DNA of 64,000 nt from Clostridium gallinarum. Lineage in GTDB: Bacteria; Bacillota; Clostridia; Clostridiales; Clostridiaceae. Positions 39,229-46,792 of this stretch are shown one piece after another; positions within the stretch are counted from its first letter, which is position 1, and each line of letters begins with the position of its first letter. The notes below the pieces were generated by a model that made no database searches, was not told the DNA's origin, and saw only the letters and a list, made by a program, of their open reading frames with translations. Location: positions 1-64,000 of the forward strand of contig NZ_JACSQZ010000008.1 in assembly GCF_014836325.1 (NCBI RefSeq), read 5' to 3'. The position numbers and the translations under genes are program-made.

Positions 39229-39262
39229 AAAACTGCTTAAAAGATAATCTTCTAAGCAGCTT
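39229..39262. terminator. Terminator of the 30-residue ORF
   Basis: A stem CTGCTTA/TAAGCAG (39233-39239/39253-39259) with T-runs on both strands. Confidence 0.7.
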
Positions 39263-39274
39263 TATTTTTATGAT

Positions 39275-39367
39275 TTATTTTACCTCTGGTACTTTAGAAG
39301 CTTCACTTTTTTTAGGAGATTTATATCCTCTCTTTTCCCAACTTGCTTCTTGATTCTTTTTAGCCAT
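39275..39367 (-). CDS. Small basic protein (30 residues)
   Basis: Found by eye. The product begins MAKKNQEASWEKRGYKSPKK and is Lys/Ser-rich, ending KVPEVK. The ribosome site GGAGGTGAT is 5 bases from the ATG, the strongest possible Shine-Dalgarno match, and a terminator follows, so it is very likely translated. It lies 45 bases after the TtcA-like gene. I do not recognise a family. Confidence 0.65.
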   Translation of the reverse strand: MAKKNQEASWEKRGYKSPKKSEASKVPEVK

Positions 39368-39412
39368 GAAATCACCTCCGCTATACCATTAGTATAAATC
39401 ATATAAATTTAT

Positions 39413-40279
39413 TTATTCTTCATCATAAACTTCTAAATATTTAGTTTTTACACCATTCTTTTCCCAACCAAGAATTGAATCCATACTAACATTTTCTGCA
39501 GATTTAAATATAGATTTTTCTACTCCATCAAAATTCTTTTTAAGTTCTTTGATAAGCTCTTTAATCTCATATCTTTTGTTACCTATTTTTTCTGCAGCTA
39601 CCATACATGCACAATTTAATGGCCAAATACCTGCGTTATTAGTAAATCTCTTTATATATTCTTCTTCTACATAATAAAGAGGTCTTATAAGTTCCATATT
39701 TTCAAAGTTTGCCGCTTTAAGTTTTGGTAACATAGTTTTAAAATTACCACCATATAGGACATTTAAAAGCGTAGTTTCTATAACATCATTATAGTGATGT
39801 CCTAAAGCTAATTTATTACATCCAAGTTCCTGTGCTTTATTATATAAAGATCCTCTTCTCATTCTAGCACAAAGATAACATGGATAATCTCTAGCCATTT
39901 TATCAACTACTTCAAATACTTTTCCTTCATAAATATGTACAGGTATTCCTAAATGATTGCAGTTTTCTATCAGTAAATCCTTTATTTGTGGATGATATCC
40001 TGGATCCATAGCAATAAATTCTAGTTCAAAGTTCATTTGACCATGTTTCTTTAATTCCTGAAAACATTTAGCCAATAATAACGAATCCTTTCCTCCAGAA
40101 ATAGCTACTGCTATTTTGTCTCCTTCCTCTACTAAATTATAATCTTTAATTGCTTTCACAAATTTAGTCCATATATGTTTTCTATATGTTTTAACAAGGC
40201 TACGCTCAATTTCCTCTAACGATTTTTTTTCTTCAGTTGGAATAAGTCTTTCACAGCCTTTTCCCGCTATACTAACCAA
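39413..40279 (-). CDS. TtcA-like PP-loop ATPase (tRNA 2-thiocytidine or related thiolation)
   Basis: 288 residues. The PP-loop AISGGKDSLLLAKCF (about 60-74) binds ATP and adenylates the target base. Cysteines CYLCARMRRG (near 138) and CACMVAAEK (near 223) may hold an iron-sulfur cluster or carry sulfur, as in TtcA. The GHHYNDVIETTLLNVLYGG motif (near 160) is typical of the family. It probably thiolates tRNA, but whether position 32 cytidine is the target is not certain. No ATG is available; the start is TTG at 40279 with a strong GAGGTGAT site. Confidence 0.85.
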   Translation of the reverse strand: MVSIAGKGCERLIPTEEKKSLEEIERSLVKTYRKHIWTKFVKAIKDYNLVEEGDKIAVAISGGKDSLLLAKCFQELKKHGQMNFELEFIAMDPGYHPQIKDLLIENCNHLGIPVHIYEGKVFEVVDKMARDYPCYLCARMRRGSLYNKAQELGCNKLALGHHYNDVIETTLLNVLYGGNFKTMLPKLKAANFENMELIRPLYYVEEEYIKRFTNNAGIWPLNCACMVAAEKIGNKRYEIKELIKELKKNFDGVEKSIFKSAENVSMDSILGWEKNGVKTKYLEVYDEE

Positions 40280-40350
40280 TTTATCACCTCATTTAATAAT
40301 ATTTATCAATTATATCATCATTTATTATTATTGTCTTCAATTTTAAAATA

Positions 40351-41709
40351 CTACTTTTTCACCTTAATAGACTGAGGATAATCAAACATATTATACGGAT
40401 CATATTTTCTCTTAATATCTCTCAATCTAAAAATATTATCACCATAATATTCCTTTTCATAACTTTCTAATTCATCTAAAGGAAAATTTACAAATGACCC
40501 ATCTGTTAATGTTTTTATAAATTTAAAATTCTTTTTTACCCACTCTCTATTTTCAATAGAATACTTATCTTCATCCCAAACAGATTGTATTCCCATTATA
40601 AAACTTGCATCCCTATAGTAATAGGCTGTATCTAATTTATTTATATTAGAAATTACTCCTCCAAGCCCATATAAAGATATAGCTGTATAATAAAATCCTT
40701 CTGAAGGATTTTTTATAATTTTAATTAAATTGCTAATTTCTTTTTCACTATAGTCTCTAAATACAAACCTTCCCGTAGATTTATATTTTTCATACTCAGG
40801 ATGACTATCCTGTATCCATCTATTACACTCTACTAAACTTTTTTCTTCTATATTTACTTCAAAATCATCTGTTATATTTAATATAGGCTTCAGTATTTTT
40901 TTAGCTTCACTTGAACTTCCATAAAATAATCCTACTAATTTAACTCCTATTCCTTTTTCCTTAGAGTTATATATAGCAGTCTTGAAATTCATCTTTATAT
41001 CTAAGTTTTTAAATAATTTTTGTATTTCTAATATAACATTTAAAATAACTTCTTCGTTATCATATGGATAGTTTATATTAAGCAAAGTAGCCCTATTAGC
41101 CTCTTTTTTTAACTCTACAGTCATTGATGTTATAATACCAAAATTACAACCACCACTTCCCATAATAGCCCAAAATAAATCGCTATTTTCATTTTTATTT
41201 AAAACTAGCTTTTTACCTTCATAATTAATAATCTCTGCTTCAACTAAGCTATCTGATGCTAGTCCAAGATATCTAGAGGAGTATCCCCATCCTCCACCTA
41301 AAATTAATCCAGATACACCTACTGTAGGGCATCCACCTCCTGGAAAGGCATAACCCTTTGCACCAAAAGCTTCATAAGCTTCTCTGTTTCTAACACCACC
41401 ACCTAATTTAGCTATTTTTTCTTTTTCATTTATATAAATACTGTTAATTTTACTTACATCTATTACTACCAAATTATTTCCTGTTGAATACCCTTCATAA
41501 TTATGTCCACCAGATCTAACCCTTATTTCCTTTGAATTATTTCTCGCCCACTTAACAGCATTAATAACATCTTCATCATTATAACAATATATAATAACTG
41601 ACGGATATTTTTCAATGGCTCTATTCCAAGACTGTATACTTTGATTATATTCACAACTTTCCTTTGTAACTATTTTACCTGTAAGCCCTGAATAATCATT
41701 TCCGTTCAT
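40351..41709 (-). CDS. FAD-linked oxidoreductase, berberine-bridge (BBE) type
   Basis: 452 residues. The FAD_binding_4 domain has the covalent histidine in RVRSGGHNYEGYS (near residue 67) and the second attachment cysteine in PGGGCPTVGVSGLILGGGWG (near 125), giving a bicovalently bound FAD, as in BBE/glucooligosaccharide oxidases. The C-terminal BBE segment reads FRLRDIKRKYDPYNMFDYPQS. Substrates of such enzymes include alkaloids and oligosaccharides, using oxygen as acceptor, so it is unusual in a fermentative anaerobe. ATG start at 41709 with AGGTGAT. It is a single gene. Confidence 0.85.
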   Translation of the reverse strand: MNGNDYSGLTGKIVTKESCEYNQSIQSWNRAIEKYPSVIIYCYNDEDVINAVKWARNNSKEIRVRSGGHNYEGYSTGNNLVVIDVSKINSIYINEKEKIAKLGGGVRNREAYEAFGAKGYAFPGGGCPTVGVSGLILGGGWGYSSRYLGLASDSLVEAEIINYEGKKLVLNKNENSDLFWAIMGSGGCNFGIITSMTVELKKEANRATLLNINYPYDNEEVILNVILEIQKLFKNLDIKMNFKTAIYNSKEKGIGVKLVGLFYGSSSEAKKILKPILNITDDFEVNIEEKSLVECNRWIQDSHPEYEKYKSTGRFVFRDYSEKEISNLIKIIKNPSEGFYYTAISLYGLGGVISNINKLDTAYYYRDASFIMGIQSVWDEDKYSIENREWVKKNFKFIKTLTDGSFVNFPLDELESYEKEYYGDNIFRLRDIKRKYDPYNMFDYPQSIKVKK

Positions 41710-41953
41710 TTAATCACCTTCTGTTTATTTTTTATATATAAAATAATATATCATACAACTATTTAAAGTTAAATAATAAGTATATAAATAACATACTGTA
41801 TATTGATAAAAAATCTTTTAACTTTATTTCTAGCTATTTAATAATTTACTATAAATAAAATTTAATTTATAAATATATTTTAAATTCTTATCACGTTTTT
41901 TCTTTTTTTGACATAGTTTGTTATTAAAGCTCGATATTTGAAAGGATGTTTTT

Positions 41954-42232
41954 ATGTATTATCGTAAAAATGATGATTGCAATAAATGCAATGATTGTAT
42001 AAATAATCCTGATAAAGATTATTGTAATACTACTTGTAATGATTCAAGTAAAAACTGTTATGAATCTTACAAAGTTTTTACTCCAAACTTCTACGGAAAA
42101 GTTTTTATAAACTTACAGCCATATGAGAACTTATTTAATATGAATGATGCATTTTCAGCAGGAACAATATTTAAGGACTTATATAGTCCATATTGTGATG
42201 TTAAATATGTTGGAGGTGACGATAAGAAATGA
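41954..42232 (+). CDS. cotJA: Spore coat-associated protein CotJA, Cys-rich N-terminus
   Basis: 92 residues. The CotJA core is residues about 45-80 (FTPNFYGKVFINLQPYENLFNMNDAFSAGTIFKDLYSPY). The first 40 residues contain eight cysteines in CxxC-like spacing, not common in the short CotJA of Bacillus. It is part of the inner spore coat and is made in the mother cell. ATG at 41954 behind GAAAGGATG. The stop overlaps the start of cotJB (ATGA), so the genes are translationally coupled. Confidence 0.85.
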   Translation: MYYRKNDDCNKCNDCINNPDKDYCNTTCNDSSKNCYESYKVFTPNFYGKVFINLQPYENLFNMNDAFSAGTIFKDLYSPYCDVKYVGGDDKK

Positions 42233-42492
42233 CAAAACATGAATATTTAGATAAAATTTATAGACTTCAATTTTTTATTGTTGACCTTAATTTATATTTA
42301 GACAATTTTCCAACTTGCGAAAAAGCAAAATCTGACTATGAAAATATTTCTTGCGAACTCAAAAAAACTATTTGGGATTATGAAAAAGAACATGGTCCTT
42401 TAACAAACTTTGGTTCTGCTTATTTTCAAAACCCAGAAAAATGGGTCAATTCACCATGGCCTTGGGAAAAATCTAAAGGAGGTAAAAAATAA
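42229..42492 (+). CDS. cotJB: Spore coat protein CotJB
   Basis: 87 residues. The typical CotJB features are visible: the helix with IYRLQFFIVDLNLYLDNFP (about residues 9-27) and the C-terminal FGSAYFQNPEKWVNSPWPWE. It works with CotJC in the coat. The start overlaps the cotJA stop; the stop overlaps the ATG of cotJC by one base. Confidence 0.9.
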   Translation: MTKHEYLDKIYRLQFFIVDLNLYLDNFPTCEKAKSDYENISCELKKTIWDYEKEHGPLTNFGSAYFQNPEKWVNSPWPWEKSKGGKK

Positions 42493-42722
42493 TGTGGTAT
42501 TACGTTAAAACTTTAGAATATCCTGTAAACCTAAAATCTACTGATTTAAGAATGGCTAAGCTATTAGTAAGTCAATATGGTGGCCCAGATGGTGAACTAT
42601 CTGCAGCACTTAGATATTTAGATCAAAGATACTCTATGCCTACTAACAAAGCTAAAGCTTTATTAACTGATATAGGAACAGAGGAATTAGAACATTTAAG
42701 ATATATGTATAAATTAATATAA
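42492..42722 (+). pseudogene. cotJC: cotJC, 5' part, interrupted by the prophage
   Basis: 76 residues. The first about 69 match CotJC (manganese-catalase-like coat protein): LEYPVNLKSTDLRMAKLLVSQYGGPDGELSAALRYLDQRYSM and AKALLTDIGTEELEHL. The family is about 190 residues, so about 115 residues, including most metal ligands, are missing. After codon 69 (base 42698) the sequence reads RYMYKLI and stops, and the prophage genes begin. A terminator follows at once. The missing 3' part is not in the window. It may be restored by prophage excision during sporulation, or be simply inactive. Confidence 0.85.
42660..42722. other. Probable prophage attachment junction (one att site)
   Basis: Host-like cotJC coding sequence ends near 42698, and phage-like sequence continues from there. 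The crossover must lie within about 42660-42722, probably in GAGGAATTAGAACATTTAAG (42681-42700). The other junction and the integrase lie beyond the right window edge, so core length and recombinase class cannot be determined. Confidence 0.65.
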
Positions 42723-42748
42723 GAACTGGTATTTACTTATCAGTTCTT
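42721..42748. terminator. Terminator at the host-prophage junction
   Basis: An 8-bp perfect stem (AAGAACTG/CAGTTCTT) followed by TTTATTTAG on the plus strand. It lies directly after the truncated cotJC and just before the end of the methylase on the minus strand, so it ends the cotJ transcript before it enters the prophage and may end the phage transcript too. Confidence 0.8.
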
Positions 42749-42753
42749 TTTAT

Positions 42754-43509
42754 TTAGTAATTTGTTATTATTAACTCATTGTATTTACCTCTTGCACTAT
42801 TCTCTTTAGCAATAGAATAATTTACTTTAACTTCTTTTATATTAAACTCTTTATATAACTCTCTAGCTAAAGGATGGTCATTTATTGTTAATAAGAACTT
42901 ACCTTTTATTTGTTTAAGTTTATTTGCTAATAGTATATGTTCCTCTTCTGCAAATTTATTTCCATATCCACAAGTTTCAATATATGGAGGATCACAAAAG
43001 AAAAAGCTATGCTCTCTATCATATTTATCGATTATTTTTTCAAAACTTAAATTCTCTACATATGTATTTTTAAGTCTATCTCTTAACTCTAATAATACTT
43101 GTTTATAAAATATTTGTTGTCCTGGCTTAGTTGTTGTTCCATATCCATAATTCTTCCCCTTGCCAGCAAAACTTTGTGTTATTATATATAGAAATCTTAT
43201 AGCTCTATGAATTTCTGTCATATATTCTAATGTACAATTTTTATACTCTTCAAATATATCTCGTCCACTAAATTCATATTCTAATAACCTTTCTACTTCT
43301 GGAGCATGATACTTTATTGTTCTAAATAAATTTACCAATTCTTTATCTATATCATTTATAACTTCAACTTTACTTGTTTCTTTACCAAAGTAAACCCATC
43401 CAGCTCCAAAAAACACTTCTATATAACAAGTATGCTCTGGAATCATTTCTATTATAGTTTTTCTTAATTTAGATTTTCCTCCTACTCTGCATATAGGTGG
43501 CTTCAACAT
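42754..43509 (-). CDS. D12-class DNA adenine methylase (Dam-like)
   Basis: 251 residues. The N-terminal RVGGKSKLRKTIIEMIP and YIEVFFGAGWVYFGK (near residue 30) form the SAM-binding site, and HSFFFCDPPYIETCGYG (near 170) contains the DPPY catalytic motif; order and spacing fit D12-class N6-adenine methyltransferases. No restriction nuclease of a matching type is adjacent. In prophages such enzymes protect phage DNA or modify the host methylome. The target sequence is unknown. It is the leftmost phage gene, 245 bases after the next HTH gene. Confidence 0.88.
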   Translation of the reverse strand: MLKPPICRVGGKSKLRKTIIEMIPEHTCYIEVFFGAGWVYFGKETSKVEVINDIDKELVNLFRTIKYHAPEVERLLEYEFSGRDIFEEYKNCTLEYMTEIHRAIRFLYIITQSFAGKGKNYGYGTTTKPGQQIFYKQVLLELRDRLKNTYVENLSFEKIIDKYDREHSFFFCDPPYIETCGYGNKFAEEEHILLANKLKQIKGKFLLTINDHPLARELYKEFNIKEVKVNYSIAKENSARGKYNELIITNY

Positions 43510-43578
43510 AATATCACCTTCTTTAAAATATTTTCACTTCTATTTTAAAGAACATACATTCGATTGTAAATATTTATT

Positions 43579-44232
43579 TTATATAATTATATAATCTTTC
43601 CTTAATAAATTTAATAAAGGTTTAGATAAATTTACTCCTGTTTTATAATATTGGTCTACTAATATTTTTATAAGAAATGTTGGAGTTTTTCCTCTTTTCT
43701 TCTTAAAATCTTTTATAGCTTCTCTTAATAATTCCTTATCTGCTAAAGATATTACTTTCTTAGCAAATCCACTATTATCTATATTTGTTACACTTCTTGC
43801 TAACCTTACATTACTATTGTTATCTAAGCTATTTACTTCAAATACATTTTCCTCTACTTCCTGTAAAGCTTCTTCGATAGTTACTTGTCCATCTATTGGT
43901 ATTTCTCCATTACTATCTACTCCAATTTTAGAAACATTCTTCTTAGCTACTACTTTATTTATAAGGTGTTTTAATTTCTTATATATATTAAAGTTACCAG
44001 CTAATCCCTTTCTTTTTTCTATAACTATATAACCTAGTTGTTGTAATTTTTTTATACTTCTTTTAACTGTTGAAATAGAAATATTAAGTCTTTCTGAAAT
44101 AACATCTATCGAAGGATAACTACATTGTTTTTCTTCATTATAAAGACTTAATAAATATGTATATATTCTGAATTCATTAGATGTGATATTTTTATCTGTT
44201 ATTAGATCTGTAGATAATTTTAAGAATTGCAT
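43579..44232 (-). CDS. Helix-turn-helix protein, replication-initiator or regulator-like
   Basis: 217 residues. An N-terminal winged HTH (residues about 15-75: NEFRIYTYLLSLYNEEKQCSYPSIDVISERLNISISTVKRSIKKLQQLGYIVIEKRKG) resembles the HTH_36 type found in phage and plasmid replication proteins and DnaD-like factors. The C-terminal 130 residues match nothing I know. It diverges from a ribbon-helix-helix gene, with a set of repeat boxes between them, which suggests autogenous control. ATG start at 44232 with AAGGAGGAAAC. Confidence 0.7.
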   Translation of the reverse strand: MQFLKLSTDLITDKNITSNEFRIYTYLLSLYNEEKQCSYPSIDVISERLNISISTVKRSIKKLQQLGYIVIEKRKGLAGNFNIYKKLKHLINKVVAKKNVSKIGVDSNGEIPIDGQVTIEEALQEVEENVFEVNSLDNNSNVRLARSVTNIDNSGFAKKVISLADKELLREAIKDFKKKRGKTPTFLIKILVDQYYKTGVNLSKPLLNLLRKDYIII

Positions 44233-44251
44233 TTGCAGTTTCCTCCTTTCA

Positions 44252-44356
44252 TTAATTAAGGTTGATTAACCTTAATTAAATATTACCACCTTAATCAACT
44301 TTAATCAAGTCTTTTTTTAATTAAAGTTGATTAAGTTTGATTAATAATGCTATAAT
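44252..44356. promoter_or_regulatory. Operator region with five TTGATTAA-type boxes and a promoter
   Basis: A 28-bp inverted repeat (44252-44279) centred on TTGATTAA is followed by two direct copies of TTAATCAAC/G (44291-44299, 44301-44309) and two of (G/T)TTGATTAA (44326-44334, 44336-44344). Paired copies are exactly 10 bp apart, one DNA turn. The last pair overlaps the -35 TTGATT (44327-44332); the -10 is TATAAT (44351-44356), 18 bases away. It looks like an array for cooperative ribbon-helix-helix binding, or possibly replication iterons. Confidence 0.75.
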
Positions 44357-44375
44357 ATATATAGGAGGTGTTATT

Positions 44376-44543
44376 ATGGCTGATAAAAAAGATAGTCTTG
44401 TTAATAGACAAAGATATTCAAGTACATTTGATATAGAATTATTAGAAAAAATGAAAGAACTTTCTAAAGAAACATCTATTCCAATGTCTAAGTTATTAGA
44501 TAAAGCTTTAGAATTATTATTAAAAGATTATAATAAACTTTAA
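44376..44543 (+). CDS. Ribbon-helix-helix DNA-binding protein
   Basis: 55 residues from the ATG at 44376, which has AGGAGGTG 7 bases before; a longer TTG frame has no site. The beta-strand RQRYSSTFDIELLEKMKELSKETSIPMSKLLDKALELLLKDY (residues 12-53) shows the strand-helix-turn-helix order of CopG/Arc-type repressors. The neighbouring array of TTGATTAA boxes at its own promoter points to autorepression. A terminator follows (44542-44569). It is the only rightward gene in the prophage part. Confidence 0.8.
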   Translation: MADKKDSLVNRQRYSSTFDIELLEKMKELSKETSIPMSKLLDKALELLLKDYNKL

Positions 44544-44569
44544 GTCTTAGAAATTTAAATCTAAGACTT
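44542..44569 (+). terminator. Terminator of the ribbon-helix-helix gene
   Basis: A 10-bp stem AAGTCTTAGA/TCTAAGACTT followed by TTTCTTTT. Confidence 0.8.
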
Positions 44570-44741
44570 TTTCTTTTAAGCAAATACTTTGTATTAGCTA
44601 ATATATAGCTAATTAATATTGAATATAGATAAATAAATATAGATTGTGTTTCTTGGTGAACTTTTTAAAAGTTTCTTTGTAATACTTTATATTTTATTTA
44701 TAATTTAAATAATATTTTTATTTATTACTCTTTAAAATACA

Positions 44742-44773
44742 AAAAGTACCTAGGATCAATCCTAGGTGCTTTT
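44742..44773. terminator. Terminator of the GHKL ATPase gene
   Basis: A 15-bp stem (AAAAGTACCTAGGAT/ATCCTAGGTGCTTTT, one G-U) with a two-base loop; it ends 3 bases before the stop codon at 44777 on the minus strand. Confidence 0.8.
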
Positions 44774-44776
44774 ATG

Positions 44777-46792
44777 CTACTTAAATAATTTATCAAATAA
44801 AACTCTATTTCTCTTTTTTGAATCCTCAAGTAATTTTTCATATGAAATTATTTCAATATATGCATTCAATTCGTTTGAATCTTTATATCCAAAATAACCT
44901 AACCCATCAGGAGTTAACTTTAATCCTGAAAAAATAGCTTGTTGTTTTAATTTAGGAGTTAAATCTGCTATTATATATAAATAAAATGGAGCATTATCTG
45001 TAACTGATATAGGTCTGCCTTTTTTATCTTTTTTGGCTCCAGAACGTATATCACTTGTATATCTTAAAACTTGGTTAATTGGATTATCTTCATCTGTATA
45101 ATCATCTCTCATAGGTCTTTTAAACTCTATCAATGTTAAAGCATTAAATGGCTTAGAATCTTCGTTACTTAATACAACTGGGTTATCTAAAATTAAGATA
45201 TCAGGTCTATCTTTTGTATCCACATTTATTACCTCAATATTCTTCATCTGCAAATCTGAAGCCAAGTAATAATGATAAGATAATCTTTCATCTATTAACC
45301 ATAAATTATGTTTTTCATAATCAATATCATCAGATACGGTTTTCATAGGAAAAATTAAATTATGAATATATTCTTCTAATGCATATTTGTTTTGTTCGTT
45401 ATAATTCATGGCATTTTCAAATAAGTCAATAACTATCTTCCTATGAATTATATACTCTGCTAAAGTTGATTTACCAACTTCATTTTCCTTCTCTATATAA
45501 TCAATATATCTTTTCTTATACTCCTCAAATTTAGTTATATCTTTTATCTTATTTTCTTTCAAAAACTCTTTACCTTGTTTTTTTACTTCCAAATGAAATT
45601 TTTGTTGTATTTTAAATAACTCTAATTCAAGCTCTTCACCACTAAGCTCACACTTTAAATTTTCTATTTCTTTGAGTTTATACTTTAATAAAGATTTATA
45701 TTGTGGTTTTTCTTTTTTTATATAACCTTCGATAAACTCTTTCTTTTCCTTTTTTATTGGTTCTATATAATTTTTCAAATATTTTTTTACAACTTCAACA
45801 ACTTCACTTTCTATTTGATTTTTAGTAACTCCATTTTGATTTAATAAATCTTGATCTATTAATTTATAATTAAATTCAGTTCTTTCATCATTTACAATGT
45901 CATCTAATAATGAACTTGAAACATAAGCTGAATATAAAAATTCTCTTTCTCCATCCTTTATCTTTCCTTTTAATTCTGGTATAGCAGAATTAAGAGGTTC
46001 TGTTTTTACTTCTCTCCAATTTGCACAATAATGAATTCTATTTTTATTACCATCAGATTCAAATAATTTGATGTGTTGAATATCAAATTTAATCCCTGAT
46101 ATTTTAAAGCTTTCAGTCTCTACATCTATTGATAAACTTTTATTAAACTTTTTTCTTAAATCAATAATATCAAAGTTATCTTCAATTATAACTCTTGGGG
46201 CATCTTCTTGAATAAAATACGCTAAGCAATGTTCTATAATTTTCATTCCTATTTTATTCAACTCTCTTGGTATTTTATCGCAATATTCACTTTTTATATT
46301 GCATAACTTTACTATAGTTTTTCTATCTTCATCAGTTTCAGTGTTTATTTTATCTTTTATAGGATTATCATTATCTAGTACAAAAGAAAATTCTACTTTT
46401 TGATTCTTATTATTTTCATTATATATACTAACAATATTTATATCATCAAAGATTTTTAACCACGAAAATCTACCTATACCTTTTCCACCTTTTGCTTTTT
46501 TATAAGTAGAATCTGATGTAAGGAAGGAATTATAGTTATTCTCATTAAATCCTATTCCATTATCCTCAATGATAAATCCGGTAATAGGATAACTTTCTCC
46601 CTTATCTTTATTTTCTAAAACATCTTGTCTTATATCCCTTAAAACCTTAATTCTTATTTCTAATTCTTTTTTATTCCCTAATTCTTCTATAGATTGAAAT
46701 GAATTCACTACTGCTTCATATAAAGGTAATAATATTTCATTTTTAGATAGTTTATATTTATTTATTCTCCCAACTAAATCAACTTTAAACAT
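44777..46792 (-). CDS. GHKL (Hsp90-like) ATPase with C-terminal nuclease-like domain
   Basis: 671 residues from the ATG at 46792, which has GAGGTG; a longer frame from a TTG has no site. The N-terminal ATPase has EAVVNSFQS (N box, near residue 25), IEDNGIGF (G1, near 77) and GGKGIGRFSWL (G2, near 103). The middle is a long Lys/Glu-rich helical region (about 330-450). Near 530-570 is PDILILDN followed by LIEFKRP and NPINQVLRY, a PD-(D/E)xK plus QxxxY pattern. The layout suggests an ATP-gated nuclease. It is phage cargo and could be a defence gene. No exact family is known to me. Confidence 0.72.
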   Translation of the reverse strand: MFKVDLVGRINKYKLSKNEILLPLYEAVVNSFQSIEELGNKKELEIRIKVLRDIRQDVLENKDKGESYPITGFIIEDNGIGFNENNYNSFLTSDSTYKKAKGGKGIGRFSWLKIFDDINIVSIYNENNKNQKVEFSFVLDNDNPIKDKINTETDEDRKTIVKLCNIKSEYCDKIPRELNKIGMKIIEHCLAYFIQEDAPRVIIEDNFDIIDLRKKFNKSLSIDVETESFKISGIKFDIQHIKLFESDGNKNRIHYCANWREVKTEPLNSAIPELKGKIKDGEREFLYSAYVSSSLLDDIVNDERTEFNYKLIDQDLLNQNGVTKNQIESEVVEVVKKYLKNYIEPIKKEKKEFIEGYIKKEKPQYKSLLKYKLKEIENLKCELSGEELELELFKIQQKFHLEVKKQGKEFLKENKIKDITKFEEYKKRYIDYIEKENEVGKSTLAEYIIHRKIVIDLFENAMNYNEQNKYALEEYIHNLIFPMKTVSDDIDYEKHNLWLIDERLSYHYYLASDLQMKNIEVINVDTKDRPDILILDNPVVLSNEDSKPFNALTLIEFKRPMRDDYTDEDNPINQVLRYTSDIRSGAKKDKKGRPISVTDNAPFYLYIIADLTPKLKQQAIFSGLKLTPDGLGYFGYKDSNELNAYIEIISYEKLLEDSKKRNRVLFDKLFK

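Noticed and set aside
42699..42722. Short internal deletion or assembly error as the cause of the cotJC truncation
   Set aside because: RYMYKLI loosely resembles the normal continuation, but a stop, terminator and immediate phage genes fit integration better. A deletion is not fully excluded.
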